From: Verrucomicrobiota bacterium JB022
GTDB lineage: Bacteria; Verrucomicrobiota; Verrucomicrobiia; Opitutales; Oceanipulchritudinaceae
Direction: 5' to 3'
Length of the DNA: 64,000 bases
NCBI GenBank assembly: GCA_030673845.1
Contig: JAUTCQ010000008.1
Location: 1-64,000, forward strand
Under the pieces are notes generated by a model. The model did no database searches and was not told the DNA's origin. It saw only the letters and a program-made list of their open reading frames with translations. Position numbers and translations under genes: made by a program. This document shows positions 58,440 through 64,000 of this stretch, in pieces (the stretch's first letter is position 1; each line of letters starts with the position of its first letter).

Positions 58440-58778
58440 ATGACACAATATCTGGTCACGATTCATCGCCCGAACGACTACGACCCCTCCCGCGAGGACG
58501 ACGCGATGGCCCGCGCCATCGATGCGGTCAACGATGAGATGGTGGCGGCAGGCGTGCGGGTGTTCGTGGGCGGTTTGCAGCCGATTGGGCAGGCGCGCTC
58601 GATCCGGCCTCAGCCCGATGGGCAGGTCGCGGTGACGGAGGGGCTATATCTGGGCAGCCCGGAGCATGTGGGCGGGCTGTGGGTGCTTGAGGTCGCGACG
58701 TTCGACGAGGCGCTGGAGTGGGGGCGCAAGGCCGCCATCGCTTGCCGGGCTCCGGTCGAGGTGCGCCCGTTTCACTAG
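58440..58778 (+). CDS. YCII-related (DGPF-like) protein
   Basis: A 112-residue protein. It has the ferredoxin-like YCII pattern: MTQYLVTIHRP, then INDEM-like helix VNDEMVAAGVRVFVGGLQP and GLYLGSPEHVGGLWVLEVATFDEALEWGRKAA. These small proteins are often paired with sigma-70 ECF or AraC regulators and are of uncertain role. Here an AraC-family gene ends 3 bp after its stop, convergent. The ATG at 58440 matches the family start. Confidence 0.85.
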   Translation: MTQYLVTIHRPNDYDPSREDDAMARAIDAVNDEMVAAGVRVFVGGLQPIGQARSIRPQPDGQVAVTEGLYLGSPEHVGGLWVLEVATFDEALEWGRKAAIACRAPVEVRPFH

Positions 58779-58781
58779 CCG

Positions 58782-59672
58782 CTACGCCAGGCTTAGCATG
58801 TCTTCGCGCAGGCGGGCGACGGTTGCGCCGGGGGTGTCGCCAAAGTAGCGCTTGAATTCGCGGCTGAACTGCGAGGCGCTTTCGTAGCCGACGCGCAGGG
58901 CCGTTTCGGCTGCGCTCAGGCCTTCGTGGAGCATCAGGAGTCGGGCGCGGTGCAGGCGGATGTTTTTCAGATACTGTAGCGGCGAGAACGACGTGACCGC
59001 CTTGAAGTGCGCATGGAAGGTCGAGACGCTCATGCCCGCCTCGCGCGCCAGCCCTTCGACTTCGATGGGCCGGGCGCAGTCGGCCTGCAAGCGGTTGATG
59101 ATGCGGCAGATCTGGCCAAAATGGTTGTCGGGCGCGGCGAGGGCGCGGAGGTTGTAGCCCAGCGGCCCCTTTAGCGCCCAGTAAGCCACCTCGCGCACCA
59201 GTTGGGGGCCCAGCACGGCCGCTTCTTCGTCGCTGCGGAGGGCTTGCAGCAGGCGGGCGGTAGCGTCGCGGATGGGGCCGTCGAGCCGGGCCGATTCGAT
59301 GGCCTGCGGGCGTTCGCGCGTGGGTGCCGCGCCCACCTGCAGCGCCAGCTCCGACACGAGGGCGGGGGTGACGCCGATGGACAGGCCGAGTAGCGGCTCG
59401 CCCTCGCGGCACTCGGTCGAGCAGTCGAAAGGCATCGGCACGGTCAGCACCAGATAGTTGTCGGCATCGTAGACGAAGCGCTTGTCTGGCAGGTGCCCGT
59501 ATTTGCGGCCCTGCGCGATGATCACGATGCTCGGCTCGTAAGACACCTTCATCTCCGCATAGCTCCGTGTCGCGCGCATGAACTTGACGCCCGGCAGGCG
59601 GGTGGGGCTGAAGCCTTCGCCGGTGGCCATATCCAACAAGGGTTCGACGAGGGAGAGTCGATCGGTGATCAT
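58782..59672 (-). CDS. AraC-family transcriptional regulator
   Basis: A 296-residue regulator. Residues 30-180 form an AraC-type N-terminal domain (MRATRSYAEMKVSYEPSIVIIAQGRKYGHL), a ligand domain of unknown specificity. The C-terminal 100 residues carry two helix-turn-helix units: EGLAREAGMSVSTFHAHFKAVTSFSPLQYLKNIRLHRARLLM and AALRVGYESASQFSREFKRYFG. It is divergent from the SDR gene, with about 175 bp between, and probably regulates the SDR-CMD operon. This pairing with oxidoreductases is common. Confidence 0.92.
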   Translation of the reverse strand: MITDRLSLVEPLLDMATGEGFSPTRLPGVKFMRATRSYAEMKVSYEPSIVIIAQGRKYGHLPDKRFVYDADNYLVLTVPMPFDCSTECREGEPLLGLSIGVTPALVSELALQVGAAPTRERPQAIESARLDGPIRDATARLLQALRSDEEAAVLGPQLVREVAYWALKGPLGYNLRALAAPDNHFGQICRIINRLQADCARPIEVEGLAREAGMSVSTFHAHFKAVTSFSPLQYLKNIRLHRARLLMLHEGLSAAETALRVGYESASQFSREFKRYFGDTPGATVARLREDMLSLA

Positions 59673-59848
59673 AGGGTGTATGCTAGGATCGGGTTATGAT
59701 TCTGGCGAATAGAATGTGTAGAATTGATTCGTTTCAGAGAAATAGGCAATCCTGTCGGAGGTCTGGGTATGGCGTGGCGCATCGGGTTTTGATATTCTGA
59801 GTGCATCGTCCAGAGCAGGAATGAACCTGCGGACGAGCTTTCAAAACC

Positions 59849-60583
59849 ATGTCTCAGATCGCCCCCAAAGTCGTCCTCATCACCGGTGCCAGCAGTGGGA
59901 TCGGTGAAGCTACCGCCCGCCACCTCGCCGACCGTGGTGCCACCGTCGTCCTCGGCGCCCGCCGCACAGAGCGCCTCGAAAAGATCGCGGCCGAGATCGA
60001 AGCCGCCCGGGGCCGTGTCGCCTACCGCGCGCTCGATGTCACGAGCCTTGAAGACATGCAGGCCTTCGCCGCGTTTGCCCAGGAGCGCTTTGGGCAAGTC
60101 GATGTGCTGATCAACAACGCGGGCCTGATGCCGCTCTCGCCGCTGGCCGAGCTGAAGATCGACGAATGGAACCGCATGATCGACGTCAACATCCGTGGCG
60201 TGCTGCACGGGATTGCCGCCGTTTTGCCGGGCATGGAAGCGCGCGGCAGCGGCCACATCATCAACGTGTCGTCCATCGGCGGCTTCCAGGTCTGGCCGGC
60301 CTGCGCGGTGTATTGCGGCACCAAGTTCGCCGTGCGCGCCATCTCCGAGGGCTTGCGCCAAGAGACCAAAAAGGTGCGCGTGACGATCGTCTCGCCCGGC
60401 GTCGTCGAGTCCGAGCTGGCCAGCACTATTACCGACCCTGCCTCGCAAGCCGCGATGGAGGAGTTCCGCAAGGTGGCGCTGACGCCCGACGCGATTGCCC
60501 GCGCCATGGCCTACGCGATTGAGCAACCCGCCGATGTCGACGTCAACGAACTGGTCGTGCGTCCGACCGCCGGCGCGCAGTAA
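59849..60583 (+). CDS. short-chain dehydrogenase/reductase
   Basis: A 244-residue classical SDR. The NAD(P) motif TGASSGIGEA, the NNAG motif (VLINNAGLMPL), the active-site Ser in IINVSSIGGF and the YxxxK motif (YCGTKFAV) are all present. GARRTER near residue 40 suggests NADP preference. The substrate is unknown. It is the first gene of an operon with a secreted carboxymuconolactone decarboxylase-like protein and lies opposite the AraC regulator. Confidence 0.95.
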   Translation: MSQIAPKVVLITGASSGIGEATARHLADRGATVVLGARRTERLEKIAAEIEAARGRVAYRALDVTSLEDMQAFAAFAQERFGQVDVLINNAGLMPLSPLAELKIDEWNRMIDVNIRGVLHGIAAVLPGMEARGSGHIINVSSIGGFQVWPACAVYCGTKFAVRAISEGLRQETKKVRVTIVSPGVVESELASTITDPASQAAMEEFRKVALTPDAIARAMAYAIEQPADVDVNELVVRPTAGAQ

Positions 60584-60608
60584 CCCGAACCAATGGAGGA
60601 TATTCAAG

Positions 60609-61118
60609 ATGGACCCTTGCCATGAATGCCCGCTGGGGCGCGCTTTCTCCGGTCGCGAGCTGCTGGCGATCTTCGCCCTGATCGCCGCGCTCCTCTTCGT
60701 CTTGCCCGCAGCCAAAGCCGAGACGCCGAGACGACTGGCGGGGGAGCAGGCCCTGCTCGCGCTCAGCCAGAGCGACGAATTGCCAGCCCACGTTCGGCAG
60801 CTCGAACGGGAGTTCCCGGAGATGGCGCACGCCACGATCGAGTATGCTTTGGGTGACGTGTGGGGGCGGGAGGTGCTCGATCCGAAGACGCGGCAGCTGG
60901 TGGCGCTTTCCGCCTTGGCCGCCGAAGGGGCGTGGCCGCAATTCAAGCTCCATGCCACCTATGCGCTCGGCCACGGCGCGACGCCGGAAGAGCTGCTGGA
61001 GGTCACGCACCTGCTCACCGTCACCTCCGGCTTCCCCGCCGCGATGAACGCCACCCAGGCGCTGAAGGAAGTCTTCGCCGCAGAGGGCATCGACCTGCCG
61101 CTCCCGGCGGCAAAGTAG
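60609..61118 (+). CDS. secreted carboxymuconolactone decarboxylase-like protein
   Basis: A 169-residue protein. A GGAGG site 10 nt upstream fixes the ATG at 60609. The N-terminus (MDPCHECPLGRAFSGRELLAIFALIAALLFVLPAAKAE) has an unusual Cys-x-x-Cys before a hydrophobic export segment. The mature part matches the CMD family: VLDPKTRQLVALSALAAEGAWPQFKLHATYALGHGATPEELLEV. It lacks the Cys-x-x-Cys of AhpD, so a peroxidase role is unlikely. The gene follows the SDR by 25 bp, so the two probably act on the same compound or stress. Confidence 0.85.
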   Translation: MDPCHECPLGRAFSGRELLAIFALIAALLFVLPAAKAETPRRLAGEQALLALSQSDELPAHVRQLEREFPEMAHATIEYALGDVWGREVLDPKTRQLVALSALAAEGAWPQFKLHATYALGHGATPEELLEVTHLLTVTSGFPAAMNATQALKEVFAAEGIDLPLPAAK

Positions 61119-61150
61119 ATTCTCATTAATAGCCGTTTGAAACCTCGGTG

Positions 61151-61387
61151 GTGGCACCCTCTCAGGGGTGCATTCTTTAGCTTGGAAAGCCCGGGGTGTC
61201 GGTCCGCTACTGCGGGCCTTAACCCCGCGCTAAGAGCTGGCAAGCCTCTGGCTTGCTGGATGATCCAGCATCCCGGAGGGATGCCATCTCGTAGCCGGTG
61301 GTTGAGGACGCTGTGCGTCCGACACCACCGGATTACACCGTACCGGAGCTTGCACCCCAAAACGGGTGCCACCATAGCGCATGTAAA
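61151..61387. repeat. composite hairpin repeat, copy B
   Basis: The second copy (237 bp) of the element at 5378-5616. Outer hairpins (GTGGCACCCT at the left, GGGTGCCACCAT at the right) and flanks (CTAAG before the core, CTCGTAGCC after it) are in the same orientation as in copy A. The 55-bp core (61234-61288) is the reverse complement of the copy A core, with 53 of 55 positions matching. The rest of the gap between the CMD gene and the dehydrogenase holds one more terminator-like palindrome. Confidence 0.8.
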
Positions 61388-61451
61388 CGTTCGGATGAAT
61401 AAAGAGTGCGGGCCGTTATTCCAGCCAAGTCACATTGGATCTGTAGACCAG

Positions 61452-61486
61452 AAGGCCCCGCCTGAAGATGATTCGGGCGGGGCCTT
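61452..61486. terminator. bidirectional terminator-like palindrome
   Basis: AAGGCCCCGCC pairs with GGCGGGGCCTT (11 bp, 12-nt loop). A and T residues at both ends are too few for a strong classical terminator. It lies between the end of the CMD gene (plus) and of the dehydrogenase (minus), so it can serve both. Confidence 0.65.
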
Positions 61487-61541
61487 TGATGTCTAAACGA
61501 TGATGAACCTAGCTACCTCATGATCTATAGCAAAATGTGCT

Positions 61542-62465
61542 CTAACCGACCTGCTTGAGGATGGTCTTGAGCGCCTGGGCGGAGGCGACGAGGCCTTGCT
61601 CTTCCTTCGGCCACAGCTTTACCTGGCGGTGCTCCAGCACGCCTTTGCGGCCGAGGATCGTTGGCACGCTGATCGACACGTCGCGCAGGCCGTAGCAGCC
61701 ATTCTGGACGGAGGACACGGGCAGGAGGTCCTGCTTGTCGAGCGCCACGGCGTGGACGGTTTCGGCGATCGTCGCACCCACGGCCCAACCGGCACCGCCC
61801 TTGCGGCGGATGACTTCCGCGCCGCTGGTCTTGGTGCGTTGGAAAATCGTGTTCTGGAAGGCGGGCGTCACGACATCCATGCCTGCCATCGGGAGGCCTG
61901 CAATGGTGGCCGACGACCAGACGGGGACCATCGTGTCGCCATGCTCGCCGAGGATCAACGCCTTCACCTGCGAGGCCGAATATTTCAGCTCGGCAGCGAT
62001 GAGGGAGCGGAAGCGCGCGGTGTCGAGCATTGTGCCCAGCCCGTAGACTTGTGGGGTCGGCACGTTGAGCGTCTGCGCGGCGAGCTGCGTCAGGATGTCG
62101 ACCGGGTTGGATACGATGAAGAAGTGCGCACAGGGCTTGTAACCGCCGCGCTGGATGTCCTGCAGGATGTTGCGGAACAGGCTGACGTTGCGGTTGATCA
62201 GGTCGAGGCGGCTCTCGTCGGGCTTGCGGCGCAGGCCGGCGGTGATGACGAAGATGTCGCTGTCCTTGGCGCGCTCATAGTCGCCCGCATAGATGCGTTG
62301 CCCGCCGAGGCAGGACGCACCGTGCATCAGGTCGAGCGCCTCGCCTTCGGCCAGATCCTGGTTCACATCCATGATCTGGATTTCCGAAACGAGGCCCCCG
62401 CATTGGAGGGCAAAGGCGGCATTGGAACCCACGCGGCCACCGCCGCCGATAATGGAAACTTTCAT
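61542..62465 (-). CDS. BMC-associated malate/lactate-type dehydrogenase
   Basis: A 307-residue NAD-dependent dehydrogenase. The Rossmann motif IGGGGRVGSNAA is at residue 6. The substrate loop reads AGLRRKPDESRLDL, with Arg at the position that selects malate over lactate in classical enzymes. Asp148 (LDTARF) and His175 (LGEHGDTMVP) form the proton relay. PVM-type microcompartment loci regularly contain such an enzyme, thought to recycle cofactor or finish lactaldehyde metabolism. Here the upstream genes are a class II aldolase (22 bp gap) and BMC shell genes. Its real substrate is unknown. Confidence 0.88.
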   Translation of the reverse strand: MKVSIIGGGGRVGSNAAFALQCGGLVSEIQIMDVNQDLAEGEALDLMHGASCLGGQRIYAGDYERAKDSDIFVITAGLRRKPDESRLDLINRNVSLFRNILQDIQRGGYKPCAHFFIVSNPVDILTQLAAQTLNVPTPQVYGLGTMLDTARFRSLIAAELKYSASQVKALILGEHGDTMVPVWSSATIAGLPMAGMDVVTPAFQNTIFQRTKTSGAEVIRRKGGAGWAVGATIAETVHAVALDKQDLLPVSSVQNGCYGLRDVSISVPTILGRKGVLEHRQVKLWPKEEQGLVASAQALKTILKQVG

Positions 62466-62487
62466 CGGAAGATGCTGGGTTTAAGGG

Positions 62488-63600
62488 TTAGCGGCCGCCG
62501 AGCTGGGCCAGGATCTGGTCGGTGATCATTTTCACGACCGACTCGGCCTGGCCGTCGTACTTGGCGGGTTGGGCTGGCGCTGGGATGGCGCAGGCGTTGC
62601 CGAGCGGGACGGAGGCAAAGCCGGGGCGGAACTCGGAGTTGTCGCACAGCTCGCATTCCTTCCAGTCGGCCCGCTTGTCTTCCATACCGAGGGACTGGCG
62701 GAGCGCGATCAGCTCCTTCGCCTGCTGGCCGGTGATGGGCGTCAGCTCCTTGCCGAGCTGGGAGGCGACCCAGATCGTGCGGCAATAGGCGTCGGTATTT
62801 TCCATCTTCCAGTAGGCGTCTTCGATGTCCTTGCCCCAGGTGATGACGCCGTGGTTCTCCATCAAGACCGCCATATTTTCCACTGCGGCAGTGCCGACGA
62901 CGTCGGCATTCGCGGGCGTGCCCGGGGTCTGGTAGGGAGCCATGCCGATCTGGCCGAGGAAGACTTCCGCCTCGGGGATGAGGCAGGACGGCGGACGCAC
63001 CTTGGCGACGGCAAAGGCGGTCGCGTGCGGGGGGTGGGCGTGGCAGCAGGCCTTGGCCTTGGGCTGGCGCTTCATGATGCCGAGGTGCGTCATGCACTCG
63101 CTGGTGCGCTTGCGCTTGCCGGCGAGTTGGTTGCCATCCATGTCGACGAGGCAGATGTCCTCGACCGTCATGAAGCCCTTGGAAATGAGGGTGGGGGTGC
63201 AGAGCACGAGGTTGTCACCCACGCGGATCGTGAGGTTGCCGCCGTTACCGTCGGTGTAGTCGCGCTCCCACATGCGGCGGCCGATGTCGACCATCCGGCG
63301 CTTGAGCACCATCATGGGCTCGGAGTTGAAGAAGGCCTGGATGTCGGCGGGTGCCTTGGCATCGCTGCCCGGGGCCCAGCGGTATTCGTAATCCGGCACG
63401 GTGGGGATCGGCGGGGTGGCGGGCTCGGCTGCCTTGGCGACTTTGGCCGTCGGTGCGGTCGAGCGGGTGGCCTGGATGCCGCCGCTGCGCAGCACGTCGC
63501 GGCCGGCTGGCGTGATGATGGCGCCCGCCGGGATGTCGGCTTCGCCCTTGCCCGCGTCGAGCAAGGCCTGCACCTCGTTTGCGGTGTATACTTTGGCCAT
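62488..63600 (-). CDS. class II (fuculose-phosphate-type) aldolase of the PVM microcompartment, with extra terminal segments
   Basis: A 370-residue protein. The central domain (about 85-300) is a class II zinc aldolase with SECMTHLGI (Glu168), CCHAHPPH (His187, His189) and ENHGVITW (His250). It would split fuculose- or rhamnulose-1-phosphate to DHAP and lactaldehyde. Residues 4-42 (TANEVQALLDAG, then AIITPAGRDVL) resemble the N-terminal peptide of EutQ/EutT. Ala/Pro-rich residues 45-68 form a linker. The last 22 residues make an amphipathic helix (ESVVKMITDQILAQLGG) typical of encapsulation peptides. The ATG overlaps the stop of the shell gene upstream (TAATG). Plain aldolases are about 215 residues. 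Confidence 0.9.
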   Translation of the reverse strand: MAKVYTANEVQALLDAGKGEADIPAGAIITPAGRDVLRSGGIQATRSTAPTAKVAKAAEPATPPIPTVPDYEYRWAPGSDAKAPADIQAFFNSEPMMVLKRRMVDIGRRMWERDYTDGNGGNLTIRVGDNLVLCTPTLISKGFMTVEDICLVDMDGNQLAGKRKRTSECMTHLGIMKRQPKAKACCHAHPPHATAFAVAKVRPPSCLIPEAEVFLGQIGMAPYQTPGTPANADVVGTAAVENMAVLMENHGVITWGKDIEDAYWKMENTDAYCRTIWVASQLGKELTPITGQQAKELIALRQSLGMEDKRADWKECELCDNSEFRPGFASVPLGNACAIPAPAQPAKYDGQAESVVKMITDQILAQLGGR

Positions 63601-63908
63601 TATTGAAGGGTGTCCGTTGGTTCGTAACGAAGGGTGTCCAGGATGCAGGCGCAGTAGGCGTCGATGGGCATCGGGTGGTCGAAGGGGCGCATGGCCTCCC
63701 CGCCTTCCACGACGCCGATCAGGTCGCCCTTTTGGGCCCCCAGGTGGTCGTAGGTGACCAGCGTGGCCTGGTTGGAAATCTTGATTTGCTCCGGGTGGAG
63801 CAGCTCTTCCTTGCCCAGGGGAGAAGCGAGGCAGAGCCGGCCCCGGCTTTGGGCCGGGAACAAGGAGTGGCTCAGGACGACTTCTCCGATTACGCGGCAG
63901 ATTTTCAT
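63600..63908 (-). CDS. BMC-P (EutN/CcmL) pentameric shell vertex protein
   Basis: A 102-residue protein of the usual size for the family. It begins MKICRVIGEVVLSHS and continues with LVTYDHLGAQKGDLIGVVEGGEAMR, the typical EutN/CcmL core. It ends with PIDAYCACILDTL, comparable to the family's PVDAxVxGIID. Five copies cap each vertex of a microcompartment shell. Its stop overlaps the aldolase start (TAATG), so the two are co-translated. PVM loci carry about three BMC-P genes; a second one lies just upstream. Confidence 0.93.
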   Translation of the reverse strand: MKICRVIGEVVLSHSLFPAQSRGRLCLASPLGKEELLHPEQIKISNQATLVTYDHLGAQKGDLIGVVEGGEAMRPFDHPMPIDAYCACILDTLRYEPTDTLQ

Positions 63909-63914
63909 CGCAGC

Positions 63915-64000
63915 TCAGGCAAAGGATTCGGCGATCCCCATGATCGTGTTGCGGATCGGGGAATCGGGCTTGTGGTGGTAGGCTTCGGCGGCCGAGCCAT
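63915..64000 (-). CDS. second BMC-P (EutN/CcmL)-like protein, C-terminal end only (partial)
   Basis: Only the last 28 codons are inside the window. They read AAEAYHHKPDSPIRNTIMGIAESFA, then stop. The segment DSPIRNTIMGIAES resembles the end of EutN/CcmL proteins (DSPxDxAIxGIVDx). The stop lies 6 bp before the start of the next BMC-P gene, so they share an operon. Shell identity is inferred from this short tail and context. Confidence 0.6.
   Translation of the reverse strand, partial: GSAAEAYHHKPDSPIRNTIMGIAESFA

Overview
The window is a 64 kb piece of a GC-rich bacterial chromosome, most likely from the Verrucomicrobiota (an Opitutae-like lineage). The reasons are an exosortase with dispersed PEP-CTERM proteins, tandem DUF3857/transglutaminase proteins, a GlgM-GlgE alpha-glucan operon, many weakly marked ribosome sites, and, at the right edge, a bacterial microcompartment (BMC) locus of the Planctomycetes-Verrucomicrobia (PVM) type. 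No phylogenetic search was possible, so the assignment is inference.

Layout. 1-5.3 kb: end of a PanE-like reductase, trpA, and two secreted DUF3857/transglutaminase-like proteins, one apparently catalytically dead. 5.4-5.6 kb: a composite hairpin repeat with a second copy at 61.2-61.4 kb. 5.7-10 kb (minus): exosortase, glgM and glgE. 10-20.9 kb (plus): rpsR, a Sua5-type threonylcarbamoyl-AMP synthase, a PEP-CTERM protein (minus), a secreted glycosidase-like protein with an enolase-superfamily dehydratase, carB, purU and a YfgM-like TPR protein. 20.9-32.8 kb (minus): ADP-ribosylglycohydrolase-like protein, hybrid histidine kinase, an unrecognised secreted protein, M50 protease, purL, second hybrid kinase. 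32.9-36.2 kb (plus): three structural or envelope proteins, including a His-rich TPR protein. 36.3-46.2 kb: sufT, a GH36-like glycosidase, an Ate/Bpt-like transferase, an MBL hydrolase, tmk-holB-hisI, a pseudopilin, a Lon-N domain protein, a Cdd1-like HhH protein and an aldo/keto reductase. 46.3-54 kb: a PEP-CTERM protein, an orphan membrane-anchored protein, a DUF433/DUF5615 toxin-antitoxin pair, then dnaK-groES-groEL. 54-57.5 kb: a 30-bp inverted repeat, cimA with a hidden Ile/Leu-rich leader peptide, tRNA-Ser(UGA) and an AT-rich PIN-like gene. 57.6-61.1 kb: a PEP-CTERM protein, a YCII protein, an AraC regulator divergent from an SDR and a secreted CMD protein. 61.5-64 kb (minus): malate/lactate-type dehydrogenase, class II aldolase and two BMC pentamer proteins, the last cut by the window edge.

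How it fits together. Most of the window is housekeeping metabolism: Trp, His and Ile/Leu synthesis, purines and pyrimidines, protein folding and tRNA modification. Envelope functions (exosortase cargo, pseudopilin, TPR scaffolds) are mixed in. The BMC segment would encapsulate aldolase-dependent breakdown of deoxyhexose phosphates such as fuculose- or rhamnulose-1-phosphate. The most interesting new observations are the putative cimA attenuator with an 18-residue leader peptide, the repeat element whose 55-bp core is inverted between copies, the AT-rich PIN-like gene beside tRNA-Ser, and the double-tagged BMC aldolase.
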